A DNA stretch of 49,213 nt from Pelagibacterales bacterium SAG-MED19 (GCA_014654035.1 JACWDQ010000008.1:1-49213), one strand, 5' to 3'; numbered from the stretch's first letter, positions 1 through 8,897 are shown. Translations and numbers: made by a program. The notes: a model not told the origin generated them from the letters alone.

Positions 1-95
1 GCTCTTTTTTGTAATGTCCCTCCTAAAACAGGATAACGAATGTCCGGAGAAGTATTAATTATTGGGCAAAATTTTTTAACTTCTTCAGTATTCAA
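1..95 (-). repeat. Exact 95-bp copy of an internal soxB fragment at the window edge
   Basis: Bases 1-95 match 38244-38338 base for base, in the same orientation. The copied part encodes about residues 149-180 of sarcosine oxidase beta on the minus strand, with no start or stop of its own. Identity stops at base 96, where the sequence becomes the end of fusA. There is no transposase, terminal repeat or other sign of a mobile element. The perfect identity, position at the extreme edge and junction inside an essential gene favour a chimeric contig end, for example template switching during amplification, over a real duplication. That origin is inference; the duplication itself is directly visible. 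Confidence 0.93.
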
Positions 96-166
96 TGTTT
101 TTTGATCATTATTCAAAAGTCCCACAAAATGTTCAAGATGAAGTAACAAAAAAGATTGCAGGTTAA
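86..166 (+). CDS. fusA: Elongation factor G, C-terminal end only (partial)
   Basis: Reading forward in frame to the TAA at 164-166 gives QYSMFFDHYSKVPQNVQDEV followed by TKKIAG. The order M-F-F-D-H-Y-x-x-V-P-x-x-V-Q is typical of the last strand and helix of EF-G, the ribosomal translocase GTPase. Only about 26 codons are present, because the upstream sequence is replaced by the soxB copy. The codons for Q-Y-S at 86-94 lie inside the shared sequence and also suit EF-G, so the exact junction cannot be fixed. The rpsJ ATG begins at the base after the stop, which supports a native fusA-rpsJ linkage. Confidence 0.82.
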   Translation, partial: QYSMFFDHYSKVPQNVQDEVTKKIAG

Positions 167-475
167 ATGGATAAACAGAATATAAGAATTAAACTTAGAG
201 CGTATGATAACAAAATATTAGACGCGTCAACTGAAGAAATAGTAAACACAGTTAAAAGAACTGGCGCAACAATAAAAGGGCCCATACCTTTACCTACTAG
301 AATTGAGAGATATACTGTTTTAAGATCACCTCACATTGACAAAAAAAGTAGAGAACAATTTGAGTCAAGAACACATAAAAGACTAATAGATATAATTGAA
401 CCAACTCCTCAGACCGTTGAAGCATTAATGAAGCTTGATTTGGCTTCAGGAGTTGATGTGGAGATAAAAATATAA
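167..475 (+). CDS. rpsJ: 30S ribosomal protein S10
   Basis: The 102-residue product has the family's usual length and contains the S10 signature region [14 protein letters not shown] near residue 55. S10 is part of the 30S head and in bacteria also acts as NusE in antitermination complexes. ATG follows the fusA stop with no gap, so translation is probably coupled to fusA. It opens the S10-type cluster, and rplC begins two bases after its stop. No tuf separates it from fusA. The identification is secure. Confidence 0.97.
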   Translation: MDKQNIRIKLRAYDNKILDASTEEIVNTVKRTGATIKGPIPLPTRIERYTVLRSPHIDKKSREQFESRTHKRLIDIIEPTPQTVEALMKLDLASGVDVEIKI

Positions 476-476
476 A

Positions 477-1187
477 ATGAGTGAAATAGCTTTAATTGGT
501 AAAAAGATAGGTATGACAAGAGAGTTCTACAAATCAGGACAATTAGTTCCTGTAACTGTTTTAAAAATGGAAAAAGCTAGAGTGATTCATGTAATAGACG
601 AAGAAAAAAGAGGCTATAAAGCTGTTCAACTTGGATATGGGAAAATTAAAAGCTCAAAATTATCTAAGGCTATGAAAGGTTATTTTGCAAAAAAAAATAC
701 TGAAGCAAAAAAAAAGTTAAAAGAATATAGAGTCTTAAGTACTGAAAATTATAAAGAAGGAAATGAATTTGGATTAGAAATATTTAAAGATATTAAATTT
801 GTAGATACTAAATCAAAAACCATAGGTAAAGGGTTTGCCGGCGCAATGAAAAGACATAATTTTGGGGGTTTAAGGGCTACACACGGAGTTTCAATTTCAC
901 ATAGATCACATGGATCTACTGGACAAAGACAAGATCCAGGTAAAGTTTTTAAAGGTAAAAAAATGGCAGGCCATATGGGTGATAAATTAAGAACCATGCA
1001 AAATATTGAAATAATTAAAACTGATCTAGATAATGAATTACTATATTTAAAAGGATCAATACCAGGTTCAAAAAATTCAGAAGTTCTAGTTAAAAAATCT
1101 GTTAAGAATATAAAAAAAATGACTGTAGCTGAAAAAATAAAAGCTGCAGAAATAGCAAAAAAAACACCGGATAAAAAGAAAAAGTAA
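477..1187 (+). CDS. rplC: 50S ribosomal protein L3
   Basis: L3 binds 23S rRNA near the peptidyl transferase centre. The protein (236 aa) has the N-terminal I-G-K-K-I-G-M-T-R motif and, around residues 120-170, the long central loop G-F-A-G-A-M-K-R-H to G-K-V-F-K-G-K-K-M-A-G-H-M-G. That loop includes the G-Q-R-Q segment whose glutamine is methylated by PrmB in other bacteria. It exceeds the common length of about 210 through a lysine-rich tail ending in K-K-K-K. Its stop overlaps the rplD start as TAATG, so the two are likely translationally coupled. Confidence 0.97.
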   Translation: MSEIALIGKKIGMTREFYKSGQLVPVTVLKMEKARVIHVIDEEKRGYKAVQLGYGKIKSSKLSKAMKGYFAKKNTEAKKKLKEYRVLSTENYKEGNEFGLEIFKDIKFVDTKSKTIGKGFAGAMKRHNFGGLRATHGVSISHRSHGSTGQRQDPGKVFKGKKMAGHMGDKLRTMQNIEIIKTDLDNELLYLKGSIPGSKNSEVLVKKSVKNIKKMTVAEKIKAAEIAKKTPDKKKK

Positions 1188-1810
1188 TGAAAATTGAAAA
1201 ATTAAATTTAGACGGAAAAAAAGGCTCGATAGAAGTTTTAGATAAAATTTTTTCAGCTAAGATTAATAATAAATTAATTGCTAATGTTTTATACAAAACA
1301 AATGCTAATTATAAAGGCAGACACGCTAAGACTAAACAACAAAATGAGGTATCAGGTCCAACTTCTAAAATTTACGCACAAAAAGGAACAGGTAATGCAA
1401 GACACGCAAGTAGAAAAGCTCCAATATTTGTTGGTGGTGGTGTTGCACATGGTCCAAAAGGTGAATTATCTTATAAAAAAAGAAAATTAAATAAAAGTGA
1501 AAAGAAAAATAGTATTGTTTCTCTTATTAGTGAAAAAATAAAAAATAAAGAACTTTTAGTTTTTAATGACTTCAGTACCAAAATAAAAAAAACTAAACAA
1601 ATGAATATTATTGTTGAAAAATTTAATATTTCAAATTCATTAATAGTTTTAGATAAATCCTCGAAAGACAATATTGAAAAATCAGCAAGAAATATTCCAA
1701 ATATAAAAGTTACTGATATTAATCATTTTAGTGCATATGACATTGTAAAGTTTAAAAAAATTGTTTTTACAGAAACATCAATCAAAGAATTAGAAAAAAG
1801 GTATTCTTAA
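1187..1810 (+). CDS. rplD: 50S ribosomal protein L4
   Basis: L4 is an early 23S rRNA binder whose extended loop lines the exit tunnel. The 207-residue product shows the loop signature Q-K-G-T-G-N-A-R-H-A-S-R-K-A-P-I-F-V-G-G-G-V around residues 65-90, followed by H-G-P-K. Family members in other bacteria regulate the S10 operon through its leader; the leader lies outside this window, so that cannot be judged. The start overlaps the rplC stop and the stop overlaps the rplW start. Confidence 0.96.
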   Translation: MKIEKLNLDGKKGSIEVLDKIFSAKINNKLIANVLYKTNANYKGRHAKTKQQNEVSGPTSKIYAQKGTGNARHASRKAPIFVGGGVAHGPKGELSYKKRKLNKSEKKNSIVSLISEKIKNKELLVFNDFSTKIKKTKQMNIIVEKFNISNSLIVLDKSSKDNIEKSARNIPNIKVTDINHFSAYDIVKFKKIVFTETSIKELEKRYS

Positions 1811-2103
1811 TGGAAAAATTACATTTATACGATAAAATTTTATCTCCATTTGTAACTGAAAAATCAACCAATCTATCAGAACAAAATAAGATTGTATTTA
1901 AAGTACCTTCAAATGCAAATAAAAAGAATTTGAAAAATAATATTGAAAAGATATTTAAAGTAAATGTAACTAAAATTAATATAATTAATAAACAAAATAG
2001 AGTTAAATTATCTAGAGGTAGAAAAGTAAAAATCTCTGGATATAAAAAAGCAATAATCACTCTTAAAAAAGGTCAAAGTATTGATCTAACAACTGGAATT
2101 TAA
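1810..2103 (+). CDS. rplW: 50S ribosomal protein L23
   Basis: The 97-residue product matches the L23 family, which sits at the exit tunnel and docks trigger factor and SRP. The conserved opening (P-F-V-T-E-K-S-T-N-L) and the V-N-V-T-K-I-N segment near residue 58 are present. It lies in its standard place between rplD and rplB, overlapping the rplD stop by one base. Composition is very lysine and asparagine rich, as expected from the AT-rich genome. Confidence 0.95.
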   Translation: MEKLHLYDKILSPFVTEKSTNLSEQNKIVFKVPSNANKKNLKNNIEKIFKVNVTKINIINKQNRVKLSRGRKVKISGYKKAIITLKKGQSIDLTTGI

Positions 2104-2104
2104 A

Positions 2105-2944
2105 ATGGCATTAAAAACATTTAAACCTTATACAAAATCTACTCGAGGAACAATTCTCGTTGATAGAAATGGTCTCTGGAAAGGAAAACCTTTCAAAACT
2201 TTAGTTTCTCCAAAAAACGCGATGAAAGGAAGAAACAATAATGGTCATATCACTTCAATTAACAGAGCAGGCGGTCATAAAAAAATGTATAGACATGTTG
2301 ATTTCTACAGAAAGAAATTTGATATGCCAGCTACAATTGAAAGAATTGAATACGATCCAAACAGATCTTGTTACATTATGTTGGTAAAATTTGAGGATAA
2401 TTCTCATTTTTATTATTTAGCTCCACAAAAAATAAAAGTTGGAGATAAAATTGAAAATGGTGCAAAGAAAGAGATTAAAGTTGGAAACTGTATGCCTCTA
2501 CAAGATATCCCAGTAGGGATTAATATTCACAATGTTGAAATTCAACCTGGTGGTGGAGGAAAGATAGCTAGATCTGCTGGTACCTCTGTTACTATTAGTG
2601 GATTAGATGGTAATTATAGTTTAATTAAACTGGCATCTGGAGAAGTTAGAAAAATTGACTCTAGATCTTTAGCTACTATAGGTGTTTTAAGTAACCCAGA
2701 CCAAAAAAATATCAAAATCGGTAAAGCTGGAAGATCAAGATGGTTAGGTCGAAGACCCCATACGAGAGGAGTAGTTAAGAATCCTGTGGATCACCCTCAT
2801 GGTGGTGGTGAAGGTAAAACTGCAGGAGGAAGACATCCAGTTTCACCCACAGGTCAATCTGCAAAAGGATTGAAGACTAGAGATAATAAAAGAACTGATA
2901 AATTTATAGTAAAAAGAAGAAATAAAAGGAAGGATACAAAATAA
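2105..2944 (+). CDS. rplB: 50S ribosomal protein L2
   Basis: The 279-residue product is a full-length L2, which supports subunit association and peptidyl transferase function. It has the N-terminal G-R-N-N-N-G-H-I-T motif, the R-A-G-G-H-K-K segment, and near residue 225 the conserved H-P-H-G-G-G-E-G block containing the histidine important for activity. Length and order are canonical. Its TAA overlaps the rpsS ATG. Confidence 0.97.
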   Translation: MALKTFKPYTKSTRGTILVDRNGLWKGKPFKTLVSPKNAMKGRNNNGHITSINRAGGHKKMYRHVDFYRKKFDMPATIERIEYDPNRSCYIMLVKFEDNSHFYYLAPQKIKVGDKIENGAKKEIKVGNCMPLQDIPVGINIHNVEIQPGGGGKIARSAGTSVTISGLDGNYSLIKLASGEVRKIDSRSLATIGVLSNPDQKNIKIGKAGRSRWLGRRPHTRGVVKNPVDHPHGGGEGKTAGGRHPVSPTGQSAKGLKTRDNKRTDKFIVKRRNKRKDTK

Positions 2945-3243
2945 TGGCTAGAGCAGTTTGGAAAGGTCCTTTTGTTGAAGAAAGTTTAATGAAAAAAGTA
3001 GATAAATTTAAGACCGATCCAAAAAAAATCCCAATTAAAACTTGGTCAAGAAAGTCTACGATAATACCTGATTTTGTTGGTGTGAGTTTCTTAATTTATA
3101 ATGGTAAAAAGTTTATTCCCATAACAGTTTCAGAAGATATGGTTGGACATAAACTAGGAGAATTTGCTCCTACAAGAACTTTTTTTGGCCATACACCAGC
3201 GGATAAAAAGGCAAAACCAGCTGAAGCAACAGATAAAAAATAG
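2944..3243 (+). CDS. rpsS: 30S ribosomal protein S19
   Basis: S19 forms a complex with S13 in the 30S head. The 99-residue protein begins [10 protein letters not shown] and carries the family signature [12 protein letters not shown] near residue 70. A charged tail ([12 protein letters not shown]) makes it slightly longer than the usual 92 or so residues. It is placed as usual between rplB and rplV. Confidence 0.96.
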   Translation: MARAVWKGPFVEESLMKKVDKFKTDPKKIPIKTWSRKSTIIPDFVGVSFLIYNGKKFIPITVSEDMVGHKLGEFAPTRTFFGHTPADKKAKPAEATDKK

Positions 3244-3245
3244 AT

Positions 3246-3641
3246 ATGAGTAAAAAAAAAATTGATAAAAAAAAAGATAAAACAGTGAGATCTATCAATA
3301 ATAATATTAGATCTAGCGTAAGAAAATTAAACCCAATTTTAAGAGGAATTGTTGGAAAAAAAGTAGACATTGCTATTAGAGATTTACAATTTTCTGAAAA
3401 AAGAATTACAAAAGATATAAGAAAAACTATTAATTCTGCGGTAGCAAACGCTGAAAATAATTTTCAATACGATATTGATAAATTAATAGTTAAAGAAGCA
3501 TTTTGTGGAAAAAAAATTACAATGAAAAGATTTAGACCTAGAGCCAAGGGTAGAGCGGCACCAATATTAAAACCATATTCAAGTGTAACAATAATTTTAT
3601 CAGAAATAAAAAAAATGGAGAGTCATGGGACAAAAAGTTAA
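3246..3641 (+). CDS. rplV: 50S ribosomal protein L22
   Basis: L22 lines the nascent-peptide tunnel. The 131-residue product contains the [10 protein letters not shown] core motif and a C-terminal beta-hairpin segment, [12 protein letters not shown], near residue 95. It starts with about 18 residues of K/D-rich sequence absent from short L22 proteins. The last 17 bases overlap the rpsC start, with the Shine-Dalgarno GGAG for rpsC inside this gene. Confidence 0.95.
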   Translation: MSKKKIDKKKDKTVRSINNNIRSSVRKLNPILRGIVGKKVDIAIRDLQFSEKRITKDIRKTINSAVANAENNFQYDIDKLIVKEAFCGKKITMKRFRPRAKGRAAPILKPYSSVTIILSEIKKMESHGTKS

Positions 3642-4302
3642 TCCTGTTGGTTTTAGGTTGGGTGTTAACAGAGGATGGGATTCTGTTTGGTTTGCTAAAA
3701 AGAAAGAATTTGGCAACTATCTAATCGAAGATTTTAAAATTAGAGACTATATAAAAAAAAATGTAGTTAATTCTGGTGTCTCAAAAGTCATGATTGAGAG
3801 AACTTCAAATAAATGTTACGTTACAATTTATACATCTAGACCTGGATTTGTTATTGGAAAAAAAGGTAGTGATATAGATAAAATAAAGAATAATTTATCA
3901 AAATTTACATCAAATGAAGTTAATTTAAATATAAAAGAAGTTAAAAAACCAGAAACTAATGCATATTTAGTTGCTGAAAATATAGCTCAACAATTAGTAA
4001 AAAGAATTTCTTATAGAAGAGCAATGAAACGAGCAATGCAATCATGTTTAAGATTAGGTGCCAAAGGAATAAAAGTCTCTATAAGTGGTAGACTAGGTGG
4101 AAATGAAATTGCTAGAACCGAGTGGTTAAGAGATGGAAGTATTCCTTCTCACACTCTTAGAGCAGACATAGACTATGCAGAAGCTGAAGCCCTTACAACT
4201 TATGGAATCATAGGTATCAAAGTTTGGATTTACAAAGGTGAAGTTTTTGCAAAAGAGTTTAGTCAAGAAACAAATAAAATAACACCGAAAGAGAATAAAT
4301 AA
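3625..4302 (+). CDS. rpsC: 30S ribosomal protein S3
   Basis: S3 lies at the mRNA entry site. The start ATG gives the invariant [13 protein letters not shown] opening, which fixes the start inside the end of rplV. A KH domain with [10 protein letters not shown] is visible around residues 75-85, and the C-terminal domain has [13 protein letters not shown]. Length 225 aa is typical. GGAG lies 4 bases upstream of the start. Confidence 0.97.
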   Translation: MGQKVNPVGFRLGVNRGWDSVWFAKKKEFGNYLIEDFKIRDYIKKNVVNSGVSKVMIERTSNKCYVTIYTSRPGFVIGKKGSDIDKIKNNLSKFTSNEVNLNIKEVKKPETNAYLVAENIAQQLVKRISYRRAMKRAMQSCLRLGAKGIKVSISGRLGGNEIARTEWLRDGSIPSHTLRADIDYAEAEALTTYGIIGIKVWIYKGEVFAKEFSQETNKITPKENK

Positions 4303-4303
4303 G

Positions 4304-4714
4304 ATGTTGCAACCAGTAAGAACTAAATGGAGAAAAGCCCACAAAGGAAGAATTCATGGTAATGCCTCAAGAGCTAATTTTATTAATTATGGAGCATATG
4401 CATTAAAAGCTCTGTCACCAGAAAGAGTAACAGGTAAACAAATTGAAGCTGCAAGAGTAGCATTGACAAGACATATGAAAAGACAAGGAAGAGTCTGGAC
4501 TAGAGTTTTTCCAAATATTCCTGTATCAAAAAAACCAATCGAAGTTCGTATGGGTAAAGGAAAAGGTTCGCCAGAGTACTATGCATGTAGGGTTAAACCA
4601 GGAAGAATCTTATTTGAAGTTGACGGTGTATCTGAGGAAATAGCAAAAGAAGCCTTATATAAAGCTTCTGCTAAACTTCCAATAAAAACTAAAACTATTA
4701 AAAGATTTGCTTAA
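4304..4714 (+). CDS. rplP: 50S ribosomal protein L16
   Basis: L16 contacts the A-site tRNA elbow. The 136-residue product has [12 protein letters not shown] near residue 67 and [12 protein letters not shown] near residue 82, both hallmark L16 motifs. The length is standard. It follows rpsC with a one-base gap and is followed by rpmC. Confidence 0.97.
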   Translation: MLQPVRTKWRKAHKGRIHGNASRANFINYGAYALKALSPERVTGKQIEAARVALTRHMKRQGRVWTRVFPNIPVSKKPIEVRMGKGKGSPEYYACRVKPGRILFEVDGVSEEIAKEALYKASAKLPIKTKTIKRFA

Positions 4715-4715
4715 T

Positions 4716-4907
4716 ATGAAAAAACAAGAAATTAAAAAATTATCAAAAGATGAAATTATAAAAAATATTGACAAATTTAAAAAAGATTTGTTCAATTTTA
4801 GATTTCAAAAGACAAATTCACAAATTACAAATCCTTCTAAAATAGGTGAAACCAAAAAATATATAGCAAGATTAAAAACTGCATTAAAGGAGAAGTTAAA
4901 TGCCTAA
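4716..4907 (+). CDS. rpmC: 50S ribosomal protein L29
   Basis: L29 is a small two-helix protein at the tunnel exit next to L23. I chose the ATG at 4716, one base after the rplP stop, over an upstream in-frame TTG at 4707 that lies inside rplP. This gives 63 residues, the usual size. The F-N-F-R-F-Q segment near residue 28 and the closing I-A-R-L-K-T helix are typical. The end overlaps rpsQ by 8 bases. Confidence 0.94.
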   Translation: MKKQEIKKLSKDEIIKNIDKFKKDLFNFRFQKTNSQITNPSKIGETKKYIARLKTALKEKLNA

Positions 4908-5136
4908 AAAAATTTTAACAGGAATAGTTGTGAGTGATAAACCAAATAAGACAATCACAGTTATGGTTGAAAGAAAATACTCTCATCCATTACTTAAAAA
5001 AGTTATTAAAGTCAGAAAAAAATATAATGCTCATGATGAAAATAATGAATATAAAGCTGGTGACAAAGTTTCAATTATTGAAAGTAAACCTTTTTCAAAA
5101 AATAAAAAATTTAAGGTAATGGAGGCTCAAAAGTAA
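4900..5136 (+). CDS. rpsQ: 30S ribosomal protein S17
   Basis: S17 is a primary 16S rRNA binder with an OB fold. The 78-residue product has the [12 protein letters not shown] motif and H-P-L-L-K-K near residue 28. AAGGAG lies at 4887-4892, 7 bases before the ATG and within the end of rpmC. Its stop overlaps the rplN start. Confidence 0.95.
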   Translation: MPKKILTGIVVSDKPNKTITVMVERKYSHPLLKKVIKVRKKYNAHDENNEYKAGDKVSIIESKPFSKNKKFKVMEAQK

Positions 5137-5504
5137 TGATACAAGTACAAACTGAGCTAAATGTTGCAGACAATACTGGAGCAAAAAAAATTGAATGTAT
5201 CAAAGTCTTAGGTGGATCAAAAAGACGTTATGCGAGTATTGGTGACACAATTGTAATAGCTGTGAAGGAAGCAATACCCAAGGGCAAAGTTAAAAAAGGA
5301 TCTGTTCATAAGGCTGTTGTGGTAAGGGTTAAAAAAGGAATACATAGAGATGATGGATCAAAAGTAAGATTTGACAATAATGCTGCAGTTTTAGTTGATG
5401 ACAAAGGTGAACCTGTTGGAACAAGAATTTTTGGTCCAGTAACCAGAGAATTAAGAAATAGAGGTCAAATGAAAATTATTTCATTAGCCCCAGAGGTTTT
5501 GTAA
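5136..5504 (+). CDS. rplN: 50S ribosomal protein L14
   Basis: The 122-residue product is the canonical length. It has the N-terminal [17 protein letters not shown] motif and ends [14 protein letters not shown]14 forms an intersubunit bridge and is the docking site for the silencing factor RsfS. It overlaps both neighbours by one base (TAATG). Confidence 0.97.
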   Translation: MIQVQTELNVADNTGAKKIECIKVLGGSKRRYASIGDTIVIAVKEAIPKGKVKKGSVHKAVVVRVKKGIHRDDGSKVRFDNNAAVLVDDKGEPVGTRIFGPVTRELRNRGQMKIISLAPEVL

Positions 5505-5752
5505 TGATTAAAAAGGGTTTTAAAGTAAAAATTTTATCAGGCAAAGATAAAAAAAAAGAAGGTGAAGTAATAGAAATTGATAGAAAAAATAATAGAGCAA
5601 AAGTTAAAGAAATAAATATGGTTAAAAAACATGTTAAAACAACTAAGGAGAAAAAAGGTGGAATTATTTCTAAAGAAAATTTCATTCATCTATCAAATCT
5701 TAGATTAATTGAACAGAAAATTAAGAGTAAAAAACCTGAGGCTAAAAAATAA
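5504..5752 (+). CDS. rplX: 50S ribosomal protein L24, short form
   Basis: L24 is an assembly-initiating protein near the tunnel exit. Residues 1-40 form a KOW motif ([13 protein letters not shown]), and G-G-I-I near residue 53 precedes the conserved H-L-S-N-L segment. At 82 residues it is shorter than the usual 100-105. The final strands that normally follow S-N-V are replaced by a short lysine-rich tail. The reading frame is intact and overlaps rplE, so this looks like a natural short form rather than a broken gene. Confidence 0.93.
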   Translation: MIKKGFKVKILSGKDKKKEGEVIEIDRKNNRAKVKEINMVKKHVKTTKEKKGGIISKENFIHLSNLRLIEQKIKSKKPEAKK

Positions 5753-6306
5753 TGACACCAAGATTAAAAGAACTTTATTATAAAGAAATTCAACCGTCGT
5801 TAAAATCTCAATTTGGGTTCAAAAATTTATTTATGGGACCAAAAATTGAGAAGATTGTTTTAAATATGGGCCTTGGTTTAGATGGAAATGACACAAAAAT
5901 ATTAAAGTCTTGTGAAGAAGATTTAGCTAAAATTACTGGTCAAAAACCAGTAATAACTAAATTTAAAAAATCTGTAGCTAATTTTAAAACAAGAAAAGGT
6001 TCAAATGCTGGATTAAAAGTTACTTTAAGGAAAGATAAAATGTATGAATTTTTAGATAGATTAGTAAATATTGCATTACCTAGAATTAAAGATTTTAGAG
6101 GTTTATCAACTAAAGGATTTGATAAATTTGGTAATTATACTTTTGGAATTAAAGAACATATTATTTTTCCAGAAGTGAGTTTTGATAGGGCAGATAAAGT
6201 AAGAGGAATGGATATTATTATAGTTATCGATTCAAAAAATAAAGATCATAGTTTCGCTTTATTAGAAAAATTAAATTTCCCATTTATAAAAAAAGGAGAT
6301 AATTAA
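5752..6306 (+). CDS. rplE: 50S ribosomal protein L5
   Basis: L5 binds 5S rRNA and contacts the P-site tRNA. The 184-residue product has the usual length, with L-N-M-G-L near residue 38, G-Q-K-P-V-I-T near residue 63 and F-G-I-K-E-H-I-I-F-P-E near residue 131, all standard L5 motifs. ATG overlaps the rplX stop; rpsN starts three bases after its own stop. Confidence 0.97.
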   Translation: MTPRLKELYYKEIQPSLKSQFGFKNLFMGPKIEKIVLNMGLGLDGNDTKILKSCEEDLAKITGQKPVITKFKKSVANFKTRKGSNAGLKVTLRKDKMYEFLDRLVNIALPRIKDFRGLSTKGFDKFGNYTFGIKEHIIFPEVSFDRADKVRGMDIIIVIDSKNKDHSFALLEKLNFPFIKKGDN

Positions 6307-6309
6307 CAG

Positions 6310-6615
6310 ATGGCAAAATTAAGTTCAATAAATAAGAATAATAGAAGAATAAAACTTGTTAATAGATTATATAAGAAAAGAGAAAAGCTAAAAAAAATTA
6401 TAATGGATAAAAAAATTCCATTAGAAGAAAGATTTAAAGCCCAACAAAAATTATCTAAGTTACCTAGAAATTCTGCAAAAGTAAGAATTATGAATCGATG
6501 TCAAATTACTGGCAGACCACATGGTGTATATAGAAAATTAAAGATATCAAGAATTGCATTAAGACAACTAGGATTGCAAGGAAAAATACCTGGTTTAGTA
6601 AAATCAAGTTGGTAG
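6310..6615 (+). CDS. rpsN: 30S ribosomal protein S14 (zinc-independent type)
   Basis: The 101-residue product belongs to the long S14 form: it lacks the paired Cys-x-x-Cys motifs of the short zinc form. The signature [13 protein letters not shown] is present near residue 63, followed by I-S-R-I-A-L-R. S14 assembles late in the 30S head. It lies in standard order between rplE and rpsH. Confidence 0.96.
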   Translation: MAKLSSINKNNRRIKLVNRLYKKREKLKKIIMDKKIPLEERFKAQQKLSKLPRNSAKVRIMNRCQITGRPHGVYRKLKISRIALRQLGLQGKIPGLVKSSW

Positions 6616-6625
6616 AAAGGAATTT

Positions 6626-7024
6626 ATGAGTTTAAGTGACCCTATTGGAGATATGATTGCTAGAGTGAAAAACGCTCAAGAGAGAAATCATAAAAAAGTA
6701 GAATTACCATCATCAAATTTTAAAGCAAAAATTGCTAACATTTTAAAAAATGAGGGTTTTATCAAAGATTTTAAAATAAATAGCGGAGAAAATAATAAAT
6801 CTACTCTTTCGCTTGAATTGAAATATCATTCGGGAAATCCAGTAATCAGCGCGTTTGAGCGTATATCTAAACCTGGAAGAAGAATTTTTTCAAGCGCTGA
6901 AGGTCTTCCAAAAATTAATAATGGGTTAGGGATAGCTATAGTTTCTACCCCTAAAGGTGTGATGACTGATATAGACGCTAGAAAACAAAAAGTTGGTGGC
7001 GAAATAATTTGCAAGGTATTTTAA
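6626..7024 (+). CDS. rpsH: 30S ribosomal protein S8
   Basis: S8 binds the central domain of 16S rRNA and in other bacteria represses the spc operon. The 132-residue product begins S-L-S-D-P-I-G-D-M-I-A-R-V-K-N-A and ends with the conserved G-G-E-I-I-C-K-V-F. The ATG is preceded by AAAGGAA at 6615-6621. Its TAA overlaps the rplF ATG. I did not identify an S8-binding translational operator. Confidence 0.97.
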   Translation: MSLSDPIGDMIARVKNAQERNHKKVELPSSNFKAKIANILKNEGFIKDFKINSGENNKSTLSLELKYHSGNPVISAFERISKPGRRIFSSAEGLPKINNGLGIAIVSTPKGVMTDIDARKQKVGGEIICKVF

Positions 7025-7563
7025 TGTCGAAAATAGGTAAAATAAATATATCCATACCAGAAAAAGTAAAAGTTGCTTTAGCTGGAAATATTTTAAACAT
7101 TGAGGGTCCTATTGGAAAAAAATCAATTAATATTGACTTAGAATTATTTAATCTTGATATAAAAGATGGAAAAGAAATTTCAATTAAACCTAAAAAAATT
7201 GACCAAAATACAAAAAGATTATGGGGAATGAATAGAAGCTTAATTAATAATGCAGTTATAGGATCTAGTTCAGGATATGAAAAAACCCTAGAATTGGTAG
7301 GAGTTGGCTATAGGGCAGCTTTAAAAGGTAACCAATTAAATTTACAACTTGGATATAGTCACGATATAAATTTTGATATTCCAGAAGGAGTCAAAATAGC
7401 TGTTGAAAAACAAACAACATTAAAAATAACCGGCTCTGATAAACAGCTAGTTGGTGTTGTTGCCTCAAAATTAAAAACACTGAGAAAAATTGAACCATAT
7501 AAAGGTAAAGGTGTAAGAGAAAAAGGCCAATATATATTGAAAAAAGAAGGAAAGAAAAAATAA
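7024..7563 (+). CDS. rplF: 50S ribosomal protein L6
   Basis: L6 sits near the sarcin-ricin loop and factor-binding site. I chose ATG 7024 (overlapping the rpsH stop) because the upstream in-frame TTG at 7009 lies inside rpsH and would add five unconserved residues. The 179-residue protein has S-K-I-G-K at the N-terminus and the C-terminal signature around P-Y-K-G-K-G-V-R near residue 159. Confidence 0.95.
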   Translation: MSKIGKINISIPEKVKVALAGNILNIEGPIGKKSINIDLELFNLDIKDGKEISIKPKKIDQNTKRLWGMNRSLINNAVIGSSSGYEKTLELVGVGYRAALKGNQLNLQLGYSHDINFDIPEGVKIAVEKQTTLKITGSDKQLVGVVASKLKTLRKIEPYKGKGVREKGQYILKKEGKKK

Positions 7564-7919
7564 TGAAACTTAACACTAATAAGAGAAAAAGATTTAGAGT
7601 TAGCAACAAAGTTAAAAGAGTTTCTTCAGTTGATAGATTTAGATTAAGCATATCAAGATCATCAAAGAATATTTCAGCTCAGATAATAGATGATAGTAAA
7701 AAAATTACAGTAATATCTGCTTCATCTATTGAAAAAGATTTAAAATCGAGCCCAAAAGTAAATAAATCTGAACTTTCTAAAATTGTTGCTGAAAAATTAG
7801 CAAAAAAAGCTCAAGAGAAAAAGATAACAAAAATATATTTTGACAGAGGTATATATAAATATCATGGAAGAATAAAAGTTTTTGCTGAAACATTAAGAAA
7901 AAATGGAATGGAATTTTAA
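7563..7919 (+). CDS. rplR: 50S ribosomal protein L18
   Basis: L18 binds 5S rRNA together with L5. The 118-residue product has [14 protein letters not shown] near residue 28 and the terminal [13 protein letters not shown] motif near residue 93. Length is standard. It overlaps the rplF stop by one base and is followed by rpsE after one base. Confidence 0.96.
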   Translation: MKLNTNKRKRFRVSNKVKRVSSVDRFRLSISRSSKNISAQIIDDSKKITVISASSIEKDLKSSPKVNKSELSKIVAEKLAKKAQEKKITKIYFDRGIYKYHGRIKVFAETLRKNGMEF

Positions 7920-7920
7920 T

Positions 7921-8436
7921 ATGGAAAATCAAAAAGATAAAAAAACTGACGATATTTTAGAAAAATTAGTTCATATCAATCGAATAACAAAAGTTGTTAA
8001 AGGTGGTAGAAGATTTGGTTTTTCTGCCTTAGTTGTTGTGGGCAATCAAGCCGGACGAATTGGAATCGCCCATGCTAAAGCAAAACAAGTTCCAGATGCA
8101 ATTAAGAAAGCAAATGAAATGGCAAGAAGAAAGTTAATTCATATACCATTAAGAGAAGGTAGAACTATTCATCACGATGTAAAAGCAAAAGATGGTTCTG
8201 GTAAAATTGTTTTAAGAGCAGCATCAAAAGGTACAGGTATAATTGCCGGAGGTCCTGTTAGAGCTGTTTGTGAAGTTTTAGGAGTTAAAGATATTGTTGC
8301 AAAATCAATGGGGACTTCTAATGCTCATAATGTTATTAGAGCAACTATGAAAGCCCTATTAAAGCAAAATTCACCAAAACAAATTTCTGCCATTCGAAAT
8401 AAAAAGATTTCAGAAATTATTGAAAAAAGAGGATAA
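7921..8436 (+). CDS. rpsE: 30S ribosomal protein S5
   Basis: S5 lies at the mRNA entrance and affects decoding fidelity. The ATG at 7921, just after the rplR stop, gives 171 residues; an upstream ATG at 7903 would start inside rplR. The dsRNA-binding-like domain shows [12 protein letters not shown] near residue 26, and the C-terminal domain shows [11 protein letters not shown]. The stop overlaps rplO directly; rpmD (L30), usually found between these two genes, is absent here. Confidence 0.95.
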   Translation: MENQKDKKTDDILEKLVHINRITKVVKGGRRFGFSALVVVGNQAGRIGIAHAKAKQVPDAIKKANEMARRKLIHIPLREGRTIHHDVKAKDGSGKIVLRAASKGTGIIAGGPVRAVCEVLGVKDIVAKSMGTSNAHNVIRATMKALLKQNSPKQISAIRNKKISEIIEKRG

Positions 8437-8888
8437 TGATAAAATTAAATAACATAAACAAAATAAATAAAAAAAAAATTAGAGTTGGTAGAGGAATTGG
8501 TTCGGGAAAAGGTAAAACTTCAGGAAGAGGTGTTAAAGGTCAAAAATCAAGATCAGGAGTTGCCATAAAAAGTTTTGAAGGAGGTCAAATGCCTCTTTAT
8601 AGAAGATTACCTAAACGAGGTTTCAATCCAATAATTAAAGGAAAGATCGCTATTTTGAATCTTGATAAAATTCAATCTTATATTGATAAAAAAAGATTAA
8701 AAATAGGGGATACTCTTAATTCAAGCTTATTAAAAAAACTTAACTTAATTAATAAAAATTCAATTAAATTGAAAATTTTAGGTTCTGGTGAAATTAAGGA
8801 TAAAATAAACATCGAAGCAGATCTTGCATCCAAATCAGCTGTCATAAAGTTAGAAAAAATTGGTGGATCTATACAACTTAAGAAATAA
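8436..8888 (+). CDS. rplO: 50S ribosomal protein L15
   Basis: L15 is a late-assembly 50S protein. The 150-residue product has the glycine-rich N-terminus R-V-G-R-G-I-G-S-G-K-G-K-T-S-G-R-G-x-K-G-Q-K and F-E-G-G-Q-M-P-L-Y-R-R-L-P-K-R-G-F near residue 48, both characteristic. ATG overlaps the rpsE stop. secY follows after 9 bases. Confidence 0.97.
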   Translation: MIKLNNINKINKKKIRVGRGIGSGKGKTSGRGVKGQKSRSGVAIKSFEGGQMPLYRRLPKRGFNPIIKGKIAILNLDKIQSYIDKKRLKIGDTLNSSLLKKLNLINKNSIKLKILGSGEIKDKINIEADLASKSAVIKLEKIGGSIQLKK

Positions 8889-8897
8889 TAACTTAAA

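Noticed and set aside
1..95. Insertion sequence or attachment-site duplication at the window start
   Set aside because: The copied segment is purely internal soxB coding sequence with no inverted ends, integrase or target-site duplication.
749..997. Open frame on the minus strand inside rplC (82 codons)
   Set aside because: It lies fully within a certain ribosomal protein gene, shows no family motif and follows from codon bias; many similar shadow frames occur elsewhere in the window.
5504..5752. rplX as a broken gene
   Set aside because: Although short, the frame is intact, has the KOW motif and overlaps both neighbours in the normal manner.
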